Shown: positions 36,904 to 45,173 of the stretch, piece by piece
How positions within the stretch are numbered: position 1 is the stretch's first letter
Layout: each line of letters begins with the position of its first letter
Origin: Planctomycetota bacterium
GTDB taxonomy: Bacteria > Planctomycetota > Phycisphaerae > UBA1845 > UTPLA1
NCBI GenBank assembly: GCA_016235815.1
Contig: JACRIM010000046.1
Location: forward strand, 23,856-87,855
Reading direction: 5' to 3'
DNA: 64,000 nt
Program-made: the position numbers and the translations under genes
Notes under the pieces: generated by a model
Told to the model about the DNA's origin: nothing
The model's input: only the letters and a program-made list of their open reading frames with translations
Databases searched by the model: none

Positions 36904-37128
36904 ATGAACACGACGTCTGCAAAGCTAAACAGCCTCGTCGAACGACGGCAGGAAGTTGAACGAGAACTTTCAGACATCATCGCAAGCAAGGCCGCATCTC
37001 CCCAGAACACCGCCTTGGCGGACCTCGAGTCCATCCTCAACAGCGAACTCAGCCGAATCGACGAGCAGATGAAGCAGCTCAACGCCTACCTAAACAGCGT
37101 CCAGGACGCCCAGCAAGACCAAGCCTGA
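36904..37128 (+). CDS. Small coiled-coil protein, unknown function
   Basis: 74 residues from ATG 36904, with AGGAG about 10 nt upstream; the frame extends upstream without support. It is helical and charged (VERRQEVERELSDIIASK, ELSRIDEQMKQLNAYL) and probably forms a two-helix coiled coil. No family recognised. Confidence 0.55.
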   Translation: MNTTSAKLNSLVERRQEVERELSDIIASKAASPQNTALADLESILNSELSRIDEQMKQLNAYLNSVQDAQQDQA

Positions 37129-37413
37129 CGCTTCCCGGATTTTGGTAAGGTTTCTCCACCGAATCGCTCGCGCCCCCTGTCTCAATCGCTCACGAAGCCC
37201 GCCTGACACTCACGACAAATACTCCACCCGCGTGGTACGATGGCCTCCATTGCGTTGAATGAACGGTGGATGTGCATCTCGTCGTTCAATCGCTCTACAC
37301 GTGGTCGAAACGCGACCGGTGCATCGCAAAGCCCCGCGCGAAGTAATGTCGGTCGCGCCGGCAAGAATGCTCTCAAAATGCGAAGACGAATCTTGACCTT
37401 TGGAGTAAATCTC

Positions 37414-39306
37414 ATGCTCACCAGACGCCTTGCGTTGCTGATCGCCATCCTTGGAATCACGCTGTCGAGCTATTCCCATGCCGATCAGCCCACCGTCCAG
37501 CAGTTCGTCAAAATGCGTTGGCCCGTCGCAGGCCGACTCGCCCCGGACGGGCGCTTCTATTACATCCACAACCCGGATGGCCTGGCCCAGCTTTATGTCC
37601 GTGCCGCCGGCGGAAAGGACGCCACCAAGCTCACCGACTTCCCCGACGGCATGATGGGCTACACCATGTCCGACGACGGCAAGTGGATCGTCGTGTCGGC
37701 CGGCGTCGGCGGAAATGAACAGTCCAATCTCTTCTTGCTTGACACGAGCACGAATCGACTCCGCGCCCTCTTTTGCCACCCCGAGATCGTGTTCGACTCC
37801 GTCACCTGGCGGCGCGACAGCAAGGCCTTCGCCTTCAAGGCCAACGACATCTCCCGTTCCGACTTTTACGTCTATGTCTACGACATCGCGAAGAACGCCA
37901 CAAAGCGTGTCATGGCGGAAAAGGGCGACTATTCCCCCGTCGACTTCACCTCCGACGGCAAGCGTCTGATGATCGTCAAAAGCAACTCGGCCACCCACAC
38001 CCAACTCTTCGAGGCCGACATCGAATCCGGAAAATCCCGTGAGGTCACGCCCGCGTCGGAAGCATGGGCCTACGAACCCGTCGGCTACACCAGGGACGAT
38101 CAGTCCTTCGTCGTCATCACCGATTACCGCGGCGACACGGCCGCCTTTGCAACGCTGAATCTCTCCGGCGGCGGCATCAAGAAGCTGTTCCCGCAATACG
38201 ATTCCATTGAGGCCGACCAAGGCACTTTCAACACGGAACGGACGCTCCTTGCCGTCTGCCTGAATGAAGATGGCTACCGCTCGATGCATCTCTACACCAT
38301 GCCGGAAGGCAAGGAAGTTGCATCGCCAAAACTCCCCCGCGGCCTCATCGGCAACATCGACTTTGCCGGCGAAAATCTGATCTTCTCCATGGACAACGCC
38401 AACACGCCCGGCCTGATCTACAAGTGGCCCCTCGGCAAACCCGATGCAGCCCCCGTTGCGCTCACCGAGGCCGACACACAGGGCATCGATGTGTCAAAGT
38501 TCCGCCTGCCCGAACTTGTCCGCTACAAATCGTTCGACGGACTGGAAGTCCCCGCGTTCGTCTACCTGCCCGCCTCATACAAGAAGGGCGCCAAGATCCC
38601 ATTCATCATCGAATATCACGGCGGACCGGAAGGCCAATACCGCCCGTCGTTCAATCGCATTTATCAGTATTTCCTCACCCGTGGTTACGGCGTCATGGCG
38701 CCGAATGTCCGCGGCTCCTCCGGCTACGGCAAGAAATACCTCGAGATGGATAACTACAAAAAGCGAATGGACAGCGTCAAAGACGGCGTTGCCGCTGCCA
38801 AGTGGCTTGCCGATCAGGGCTATGCCGAACCGAAACAGATCGCGTCCTACGGCGGCAGCTACGGCGGCTTCATGGTCATGGCGACGATCACCGAAGCCCC
38901 CGATGCCTACGGCGTCGGCTGCAACATCGTCGGCATTTGCAACATGCAGACCTTCCTCGAGCGCACCAAGGATTACCGCCGCAAGCTTCGCGAAGTCGAA
39001 TACGGCCCGCTCTCCGACCCCGAGTTCTTGAAGAGCATTTCTCCGATCTACAAGGTCGATCGCATCAAAGTACCGCTGCTCATCGCCCACGGCGAAAACG
39101 ACCCGCGCGTCCCGATCTACGAGGCCCGCCAGCTTTATGACAAAATGAAGCAACTCAACAAAGACGTGGAGATCCTCGTCTTCCCCGACGAAGGCCACGG
39201 ATTCCGCAAGGAAAAGAACCGCATCACCTTCGCCGAAACGTTGACGGAGTTCTTCGACCGGCACCTCAAAAACAGCCCCAAGGCTCGGGAGAAGAAATCG
39301 AGCTAA
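37414..39306 (+). CDS. Exported S9-family serine peptidase (acylaminoacyl/dipeptidyl peptidase type)
   Basis: 630 residues from ATG 37414 (TTGGAG about 9 nt upstream). The signal peptide is LALLIAILGITLSSYSHA. An N-terminal propeller of the TolB/WD type (about 30-380) is followed by an alpha/beta hydrolase domain. The catalytic triad reads GGSYGGF (Ser), GENDPRVP (Asp) and DEGHGF (His). YHGGPEGQYRP is the oxyanion region. It probably degrades peptides in the periplasm. The gene stands alone upstream of the ribosomal operon. Confidence 0.92.
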   Translation: MLTRRLALLIAILGITLSSYSHADQPTVQQFVKMRWPVAGRLAPDGRFYYIHNPDGLAQLYVRAAGGKDATKLTDFPDGMMGYTMSDDGKWIVVSAGVGGNEQSNLFLLDTSTNRLRALFCHPEIVFDSVTWRRDSKAFAFKANDISRSDFYVYVYDIAKNATKRVMAEKGDYSPVDFTSDGKRLMIVKSNSATHTQLFEADIESGKSREVTPASEAWAYEPVGYTRDDQSFVVITDYRGDTAAFATLNLSGGGIKKLFPQYDSIEADQGTFNTERTLLAVCLNEDGYRSMHLYTMPEGKEVASPKLPRGLIGNIDFAGENLIFSMDNANTPGLIYKWPLGKPDAAPVALTEADTQGIDVSKFRLPELVRYKSFDGLEVPAFVYLPASYKKGAKIPFIIEYHGGPEGQYRPSFNRIYQYFLTRGYGVMAPNVRGSSGYGKKYLEMDNYKKRMDSVKDGVAAAKWLADQGYAEPKQIASYGGSYGGFMVMATITEAPDAYGVGCNIVGICNMQTFLERTKDYRRKLREVEYGPLSDPEFLKSISPIYKVDRIKVPLLIAHGENDPRVPIYEARQLYDKMKQLNKDVEILVFPDEGHGFRKEKNRITFAETLTEFFDRHLKNSPKAREKKSS

Positions 39307-39356
39307 CCCGTTGCCCGGCGAGGCTTTACGCCAACCCGGCCCTGACGGTCGGTGAC

Positions 39357-39385
39357 TTGATCTTGTAGAACCGATCCCCTACACT
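39357..39385 (+). promoter_or_regulatory. Putative promoter of the rplA-rplJ-rplL unit
   Basis: TTGATC (39357-39362), a 17-bp spacer and TACACT (39380-39385), about 100 nt before the rplA start. The position fits the start of a ribosomal operon that lacks rplK. Confidence 0.45.
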
Positions 39386-39488
39386 ACGTGGCTCGCAATC
39401 GCTCGGGGCCTCCCCGATTCTGATTGCCTCGCTCGACCACGAGCGCGTAATCGTGGCAGACCATTTGTGTCGTTAGAGGGTCTATTTC

Positions 39489-40340
39489 ATGGCAAAGAAG
39501 GATAAGGATCAGGCTGCGCCAAACGCAGCCCCGAAGGGTCCGCCGCCGGCCGAAGGCGACAAAGCCCAGGCCGCGCCAAAACCAAAAAAGGCAAAGAAAG
39601 AAGCCGTCGACGACGGCAGCGGCAAGCGCAAGAAGCGCGGCCGACCGATGCGCGGCCTCAGCAAGCGTCAGAAGAATCTCGCCGGCAAGGTCGAATTCGG
39701 CAAGCGATACGAACTGACCTCCGCGGTGAAGATTCTCAAAGACATCACCCAGGGCACCAAGTTCGACCAGACCATCAACATCGTCTTGCACCTCGGCATC
39801 GATCCGAAGCACGCCGATCAAATGATCCGCGGCTCCGTCTCGCTCCCCCGCGGCATCGGCAAGACCAAGAAGGTCATTGCCTTCTGCGAAGGCGATGACG
39901 CCGAAAAGGCCAAGGCCGCCGGTGCGATGGAAGTCGGCATGGACGATCTGATCAAGAAGGTGAACGACGGCTGGACCGATTTCGACGTCGCCATCGCCCA
40001 CCCGCGATCCATGGGCAAGGTCGGCAAGCTCGGCCGCGTGCTCGGCCCCGCCGGCAAAATGCCCACGCCGAAGAACGGCACCGTGACGGACCAGATCGAA
40101 CAAGCAGTGAAAGAATTCGCCGCGGGCAAGATCGAATTCCGCAACGATGCCGGCGGCAATGTTCACGCCATCGTCGGCAAATCCAGCTTTTCCGCGAATG
40201 ACCTGAAGGACAACATCGATTCCTTCATCCACCACATACAGCGTATGAAGCCCGCCACAAGCAAGGGCGTCTTTATGAAAAAGGTCTGCATCTCCGGCAC
40301 GATGTCCCCCGGCATCGAGCTTGAAGTGGCCCAGCACTAA
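39489..40340 (+). CDS. rplA: 50S ribosomal protein L1 with N-terminal extension
   Basis: 283 residues, about 50 longer than usual. Residues 1-65 are K/A/P-rich (KPKKAKKEAVDDGSG, KRKKRGRPMRG) and probably disordered. The L1 body follows with KFDQTINIVLHLGIDPKHAD, the conserved GRVLGPAGKMPTPKNGTV and a final MKKVCISGTMSPG. L1 binds 23S rRNA at the stalk near the E site and often represses its own mRNA. It is 14 nt upstream of rplJ. rplK, normally just before it, is missing here. Confidence 0.95.
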   Translation: MAKKDKDQAAPNAAPKGPPPAEGDKAQAAPKPKKAKKEAVDDGSGKRKKRGRPMRGLSKRQKNLAGKVEFGKRYELTSAVKILKDITQGTKFDQTINIVLHLGIDPKHADQMIRGSVSLPRGIGKTKKVIAFCEGDDAEKAKAAGAMEVGMDDLIKKVNDGWTDFDVAIAHPRSMGKVGKLGRVLGPAGKMPTPKNGTVTDQIEQAVKEFAAGKIEFRNDAGGNVHAIVGKSSFSANDLKDNIDSFIHHIQRMKPATSKGVFMKKVCISGTMSPGIELEVAQH

Positions 40341-40354
40341 GGCGGAGTTGAATC

Positions 40355-40891
40355 ATGAGTCGCGCAATCAAAGAACTCGTTGAATCCCAGATCAAGACGC
40401 GCTACGAAAAACTCGACAGCGTCATGGTCGTAAACGTGCATGGTCTCACCGGCGTCGAGGCCAACGTGCTTCGCGGAAAACTCCGCAAGCAGAAAATCGA
40501 AATGCACGTCGTAAAGAACCGCGCCGCCAGGCGCATCCTCACCGGCACCGTCCTCGAGCCGGTCGGCAAATTCCTGACCGGACCCTGCGCCTTCGTCACC
40601 GGCGGCGCAAGCCCCGTTGAGACCGCCAAGGAACTGCTCAAGCTCAAGGAAGAGTTCCCGAAGCTCGAACTTCGCACCGGCCTCGTCGATGGCGAGACCA
40701 GCACGGCCACCATTGAGGAAATCTCCAAGAGACGCAGCAAGGCCGAGATCATTGGCGAAGTCATCATGCTCGCCAACTCACCGGGCCGCCGCATCGCAGG
40801 CAGCCTCAACACGGGCGGCAAGGTCGCCGGCTGCATCAAGGCGATCATCGACAAGTTGGAGAAGGGCGAGGCGATCACCAAGGTCGCCTAA
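40355..40891 (+). CDS. rplJ: 50S ribosomal protein L10
   Basis: 178 residues, usual length, with GGAG 7 nt upstream. The N-terminal RNA-binding domain (VMVVNVHGLTGVEANVLRG, KNRAARRIL) and the C-terminal helix that binds L12 dimers (GGKVAGCIKAIIDKLEKGE) are visible. L10 is the base of the ribosomal stalk. A 28-bp repeat array begins 5 nt after its stop and separates it from rplL. Confidence 0.95.
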   Translation: MSRAIKELVESQIKTRYEKLDSVMVVNVHGLTGVEANVLRGKLRKQKIEMHVVKNRAARRILTGTVLEPVGKFLTGPCAFVTGGASPVETAKELLKLKEEFPKLELRTGLVDGETSTATIEEISKRRSKAEIIGEVIMLANSPGRRIAGSLNTGGKVAGCIKAIIDKLEKGEAITKVA

Positions 40892-40895
40892 GTAT

Positions 40896-41035
40896 GTGGC
40901 ACCGGTTTCCAACCGGTGAACCTGTGACACCGGTTTCCAACCGGTGAACCCGTGGCACCGGTTTCCAACCGGTGAGCCTGTGGCACCGGTTTCCAACCGG
41001 TGAGCATGTGGCACCGGCTAATAGCAGGTGCAAAA
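40896..41035. repeat. 28-bp palindromic tandem repeat array, five units
   Basis: Units start at 40896, 40924, 40952, 40980 and 41008. Each carries the palindrome CACCGGTTTCCAACCGGTG followed by a short GAACNT-type linker; the last unit is degenerate. There are no unique spacers. The same family is found after rplL and once, inverted, at 46604. Confidence 0.95.
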
Positions 41036-41193
41036 AGGACCGCAGTTGGATCGAAAAACTGAATACACCGTCTTCCGGCGGCCCCGCATGAGAGACTGCT
41101 CTGCGGTCGGGTTAAACGGGATCACTGGGATCCCGGCCTTTGGAAGCGTGAACCCGGGCGATCATCGCCCATAAGAGAAAGTTGGTTTGAATT

Positions 41194-41616
41194 ATGGCAG
41201 AAGCACCAGCAAAGGAATTCAGCGGCGCTGTGAAGGAAATCGGCGACAAGATCGTCAACCTCACCGTCAAGGATGCACAGAGCCTGGCGGACTATCTCAA
41301 GAGCGCCTACGGCATCGAGCCGGCCGGCGGCGGCGCGATCATGATGGCCGGCCCCGCGGCGGGCGGTGGCGCAGCGGCCGAGGCCGATGATGCCCCGACC
41401 ATGTTCGACGTCATCCTCACCGACGGCGGCGCGAACAAGATCAACGTCATCAAGGCCGTCCGTGCAGCGACGCAGCTCGGCCTGAAGGAAGCCAAGGACA
41501 TGGTCGACGGCGCGCCGAAGACCGTGAAGGAAGGCATCGGCAAGGAAGACGCCGAGAAGCTCAAGAAGGAACTCGAAGCCGCCGGCGCCAAGGTCGAGCT
41601 AAAGGGCAAGGCCTAA
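41194..41616 (+). CDS. rplL: 50S ribosomal protein L7/L12
   Basis: 140 residues. It has the N-terminal dimerisation helices ([20 protein letters not shown]), an Ala/Gly hinge ([13 protein letters not shown]), and the C-terminal factor-binding domain ([32 protein letters not shown]). It is slightly longer than usual because of the linker. It recruits translation GTPases to the ribosome. It is bracketed by 28-bp repeat arrays; the rplJ-rplL gap is 302 nt and rpoB does not follow. Confidence 0.96.
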   Translation: MAEAPAKEFSGAVKEIGDKIVNLTVKDAQSLADYLKSAYGIEPAGGGAIMMAGPAAGGGAAAEADDAPTMFDVILTDGGANKINVIKAVRAATQLGLKEAKDMVDGAPKTVKEGIGKEDAEKLKKELEAAGAKVELKGKA

Positions 41617-41622
41617 CCCCCT

Positions 41623-41874
41623 GTGGCACCGGTTTCCAACCGGTGAGCATGTGACACAGGTTTACAACCTGTGAACATGTGGCACCGGTTTCCAACCGGT
41701 GAACATGTGGCACCGGTTTCCAACCGGTGAACATGTGGCACAGGTTTCCAACCGGTGAACATGTGGCACAGGTTTCCAACCGGTGAACATGTGGCACAGG
41801 GTTCCAATCGGTGAGCATGTGGCACAGGGTTCCAATCGGTGAGCATGTGGCACCGGTTTCCAACCTGTGCTACC
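41623..41874. repeat. 28-bp palindromic tandem repeat array, nine units
   Basis: Nine units on an exact 28-nt period start at 41623, 41651 and so on to 41847. The second unit reads CACAGGTTTACAACCTGTG: both arms changed, so pairing is kept. Units 5-8 carry one-arm changes that weaken it. Six-frame ORFs across it are repeat translations and not genes. Confidence 0.95.
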
Positions 41875-41925
41875 TCCGGCCAAAAAACCGGAGCCACGCT
41901 CGTAAACGTTGGATCATCGCTACTC

Positions 41926-41960
41926 AAGCCCACGGACCTCAAAATCCGTGGGCTTTTTTC
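41926..41960 (+). terminator. Rho-independent terminator of the rplL unit
   Basis: Stem AAGCCCACGGA / TCCGTGGGCTT (41926-41936 and 41945-41955) with an 8-nt loop and a T tail to about 41959. It touches the 3' end of the convergent kinase gene. Confidence 0.9.
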
Positions 41961-44397
41961 ATTTCCGATCCCCGCGCGGCGGCCATGAATCGGTCGGCGG
42001 GGCATCGCTCAACACGAAAACCTCCGGGTCGGGCAAGTTAAATTCCTTCTTGTTTGCATTCCAAGTATCACCGGCACGCGGCTCAGAAACCATCCGTCCG
42101 TCGCGATCCAGAACAGTATGCGATCTTCCAACGTCCCTTTCACTATTCATCGCGTTAATACAGACTCCCACATGGTCGCCGGGGCTGAAGATTCCTGTAG
42201 CCGAGTCTGGAATCAATGCAAGCCTGAGTCCAGGTAGGCCGGGAGGATGCAGATACTCGCACCACACGGGCGGACCAGCATCGTGCGACGCGTTCGCAAG
42301 CTGTGCGCTCTCGACCTGCCTGCCGATCAAGTATGTGCGACAAAGCGTTTCTTGTACCACTGGGTTAACAGCGAAAATAATCGGCGCGGGCGACGGGTTA
42401 CCAACGGCATTCTGCGCCGCCGCCTTGTGGGCCTCACTAGCTCCGCCACAGACCAGCAGCCCGGCGTCTTTCATCCAATAGAAGGAGTCGACCCCGCCAT
42501 CCTGCCAGAAACCGTAGAGAGGTTTTCCCGTCAGATCGTAGATTCGCACTAAGCGGCGGGACCAGGAATGAGCGAACACCACCGCGACCTCGTCGCCGGG
42601 GTTCGCTTGGCTTGGAAAGAAGTCGGCCACCAACTCATGTGCAGGGTGGAAGCCACACAGTTCGGGTTTGTTTTTCAGGTCGTCGGGCAGATCCCCGTCT
42701 TCCACCTTCGCCTCCCACTTGGGTGTCTCCCAGTCGCCTTGCAAGTCAAACGCGCAAAGCCGTCGGGCACGAGTCTTGGACAATCCCGAGAAGCCGAGAA
42801 GAACAAGCTTGCCGCCTCCAAATTGCACCGGACTTTCAACCAATTCAGCGAATGTGATTCCAGCGATCGCGCCGGCATTCCAAGTGTGCAGTGTCCCGCC
42901 TATTCTGGAAATCAGTCGCACACTTCTTCCATCGTCATCACGGATAACACGATCCGGTCGCAGTGAGGAGTACCAGAGCGTCAGACCACTTGATCCGAGC
43001 ACGACGCAACCGATAAGTACACAAGCTGTTGCTGTCGTCATCTTCGGATTTCGTATCGCCCATCGCAGGATTCTCGTCCATTTCGTGTGAGGCCGCGCTT
43101 CGATGGGTTCCCCCCGAAGGTAACGCCGAATGTCATTCGCAAGATCGTTCGACGAAACGTATCGCCTATCGCGACCCTTCTCGATGGCCTTCAGAATAAT
43201 TGTCTCGATGTCTGCACGTATACATCGATCGAACGCGCTCGGACGTGTCGGCTCCTTCTCGCAGATGACCCGGGCAGCCGATTGGATCGTCATGTTAGAA
43301 ACGTCATAAGGCATGCGCCCGGTCAGCAACTCGTAAAGGATCACACCAAGTGAGTAGACGTCGGTCGTGGTATCAATCTGGCTCGGATCGGCGGCGCACT
43401 GTTCGGGGGACATGTAGGCCAGCGTGCCGAGAATCTGTCCCGCCTCGGTATGCATGGTCGTGACGGCGATGTCGGAATCAGTGGCGCGGGCAATACCAAA
43501 GTCGATGACCTTTAGGAGGGGCCGATCCGAGCCGCGCCCGTCAGGAAGCGGGTTCATTTCGACGACTTGGTACATTGACTCACGCAAAACCCGCTCCCTC
43601 ACGGTCGCGGCTCGGATGAACGCACCCTCCACGCCAACGAGCACGTTGGCGGGCTTCAAATCCCGGTGAATCACCCCCTTCTGATGCCCATACGCCACCG
43701 CGTCGCAGAGTTGGAGAAACAGTTCTAGCCGCTGTCTTAGCGACAGTGCCTGCTCGTCCGCGTACTTGATGATCGTTCTGGCATTAGGCACGTATTCCAT
43801 CGCGAAGTAGTGCACGCGCAGGATGCTGGTGCGCGAATCCCTTCTCGCACCTTCTTCGGCGGGGATTGAAATCCCCTCCCCATGAGAAACGAGAAGGGAA
43901 TCTCGTTTCAGCGGGATTTCTACATCGGCTGCCCCCGCCTCATACACCTGCGCAATGTTCGGATGCCGCAGGTAGCCAAGAATGTGCGACTCGACGTCGA
44001 ATCGTCGTTCAGCAGATTTGGTCCAAAGGCTCGATTGCAGAACCTTGAGCGCGACAGTCCTTCGAGGCTTTTCCTGCTCGGCTAAATACACCGTACCCAT
44101 GCCGCCATGCGCGATCTGCGAAATGATCGTGTAGGAACCAATCAACGTACCCGTCGGAATGGTCCACTGATCGGAACGGATGGTTTGCGCTAATCGGGGA
44201 TCCGGCGGTGGCGGTTTGAGAAACTCATCGCCTACGCGCGAGTCGTTTTCGAGCATTTTTTCAAGCTCACGGCGCAGGTCCTGGTCGCCGCATTGTTCGA
44301 GAAGAAATGCATCACGCTGCCCCAGCGGGAGCCCCACCGCTGCTTCGAACAACTCCTCAAGCAGCAACGATCTGGCCTTTTGTTCTTTACCTGCCAT
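41959..44397 (-). CDS. Membrane Ser/Thr protein kinase with two repeat-derived inserts
   Basis: 812 residues. An N-terminal helical region (1-80) precedes a Hanks-type kinase domain (about 88-430): Gly loop AHGGMGTVYLAE, VALKVL (Lys118), HRDLKPANVL (Asp246), IDFG (Asp299), GTLAYMSPEQ. Two stretches do not belong to the fold: about 158-195 (nt about 43815-43926) and about 257-292 (nt about 43527-43626, including PLPDGRGSD). Both coincide with DNA palindromes and keep the frame; they fall in loops, so the kinase may still fold. A membrane helix (about 454-476) leads to an extracytoplasmic beta-rich region. The ECF sigma gene is 18 nt upstream, the usual planctomycete pairing. Confidence 0.9.
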   Translation of the reverse strand: MAGKEQKARSLLLEELFEAAVGLPLGQRDAFLLEQCGDQDLRRELEKMLENDSRVGDEFLKPPPPDPRLAQTIRSDQWTIPTGTLIGSYTIISQIAHGGMGTVYLAEQEKPRRTVALKVLQSSLWTKSAERRFDVESHILGYLRHPNIAQVYEAGAADVEIPLKRDSLLVSHGEGISIPAEEGARRDSRTSILRVHYFAMEYVPNARTIIKYADEQALSLRQRLELFLQLCDAVAYGHQKGVIHRDLKPANVLVGVEGAFIRAATVRERVLRESMYQVVEMNPLPDGRGSDRPLLKVIDFGIARATDSDIAVTTMHTEAGQILGTLAYMSPEQCAADPSQIDTTTDVYSLGVILYELLTGRMPYDVSNMTIQSAARVICEKEPTRPSAFDRCIRADIETIILKAIEKGRDRRYVSSNDLANDIRRYLRGEPIEARPHTKWTRILRWAIRNPKMTTATACVLIGCVVLGSSGLTLWYSSLRPDRVIRDDDGRSVRLISRIGGTLHTWNAGAIAGITFAELVESPVQFGGGKLVLLGFSGLSKTRARRLCAFDLQGDWETPKWEAKVEDGDLPDDLKNKPELCGFHPAHELVADFFPSQANPGDEVAVVFAHSWSRRLVRIYDLTGKPLYGFWQDGGVDSFYWMKDAGLLVCGGASEAHKAAAQNAVGNPSPAPIIFAVNPVVQETLCRTYLIGRQVESAQLANASHDAGPPVWCEYLHPPGLPGLRLALIPDSATGIFSPGDHVGVCINAMNSERDVGRSHTVLDRDGRMVSEPRAGDTWNANKKEFNLPDPEVFVLSDAPPTDSWPPRGDRK
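43529..43613. repeat. Palindromic element inside kinase gene (GRGSD-type)
   Basis: Two 26-nt arms (43529-43554 and 43588-43613) are complementary at 23 of 26 positions, built on GAGCCGCG and AGCGGGTT, with a 33-nt loop. The coding strand reads PLPDGRGSD from one arm and IRAATVRERVL from the other. I recall this peptide as a recurrent oddity in planctomycete and acidobacterial proteins. Confidence 0.88.
43868..43920. repeat. Nested palindrome inside kinase gene
   Basis: Outer arms GAAATCCC (43868-43875) and GGGATTTC (43913-43920) enclose inner arms GAAACGAGA (43886-43894) and TCTCGTTTC (43901-43909). It lies inside a stretch of about 110 nt encoding residues foreign to the kinase fold (between VYEAGAAD and HYFAMEYV). 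Confidence 0.8.
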
Positions 44398-44415
44398 TCG
44401 CAGTCAGCTTCTTCT

Positions 44416-45027
44416 TCACTCGCCACCAAGCCGGTCGTATAGCCAGGCGCGGGCCATTCGCCAGCGGTTGGCGACCGTCCGCACCGAGACTCCGATCACG
44501 TCGGCGGTTTCCTCGGCGCTGAGGCCCGCGAAATAACGCAGACGCACCACCTCCGCGAGGTCGGGATGCTCGTCCTGAAGACGGGCGAGCGATTCATCCA
44601 GTGCCAATACTTCCGCACCGTCCTGTTCGAACTGCGCCGGCTCCATGGAATCTGCATTGAGTCGGTCAGGCTCGGTGCCGCCGCCGCGCTTAATCCTCCT
44701 ACGTCTACGTGCGTCATCCACGCGAATTTGCTGCATGGCATTTGCGGCGGCCGCGAAGAAATGCCGCCGATTCTCAAAGTGACCGTCCCCGCCCGCCATC
44801 AGCTTCAGATAGGCCTCATGTAGAAGGGCCGTCGGCTGAAGTGTGCGGCCCGCTCGTTCGCAGGCCATCTGGGCACGCGCCATGGAGTGGAGTTCGTCAT
44901 ACACGAGCTGCCATAAACGCTTCCTGGCTTCCGAGTCGCCGTTCACGGAAGCAGCCAGAAGTCGTGTTAGCGCATGTGTCGAATGCGTCGGCGGAGCCAT
45001 GTCTTGTTCGCTCGGCTGATTTCGCAT
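44416..45027 (-). CDS. ECF sigma factor, TIGR02999 (Sig-70_X6) type
   Basis: 203 residues. It has the family marks LQPTALLHEAYLKLM, HFFAAAANAMQQIRVDDARR and the region 4 helix-turn-helix LSAEETADVIGVSVRTVANR. Members in planctomycetes and acidobacteria lie next to membrane Ser/Thr kinases, as here, which suggests control by phosphorylation in place of an anti-sigma factor. A start at the ATG at 45000 is also possible. Confidence 0.93.
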   Translation of the reverse strand: MRNQPSEQDMAPPTHSTHALTRLLAASVNGDSEARKRLWQLVYDELHSMARAQMACERAGRTLQPTALLHEAYLKLMAGGDGHFENRRHFFAAAANAMQQIRVDDARRRRRIKRGGGTEPDRLNADSMEPAQFEQDGAEVLALDESLARLQDEHPDLAEVVRLRYFAGLSAEETADVIGVSVRTVANRWRMARAWLYDRLGGE

Positions 45028-45173
45028 AACCCATTATGGCAAAACAGGTTATCAAGTTCAAGCGAATGAGATCGGCAAGGGGTCAGTTTTTCTCAAAGAA
45101 AGTTTTGCCGGGCGCTCGGGCTGGCGACGCATGTTCTCGGGAGGCGACGAATTAAGAAACTGGAGGAACATTT

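Noticed and set aside
40896..41874. CRISPR arrays beside rplL
   Set aside because: The repeats are tandem with no unique spacers, the palindrome fills most of the unit, and no cas genes are present.
41561..42005. Minus-strand ORFs reading HRLETGATCSP and GWKPVPH repeats
   Set aside because: They are translations of the 28-bp tandem repeat in different frames, with no ribosome binding site and no non-repeat protein sequence.
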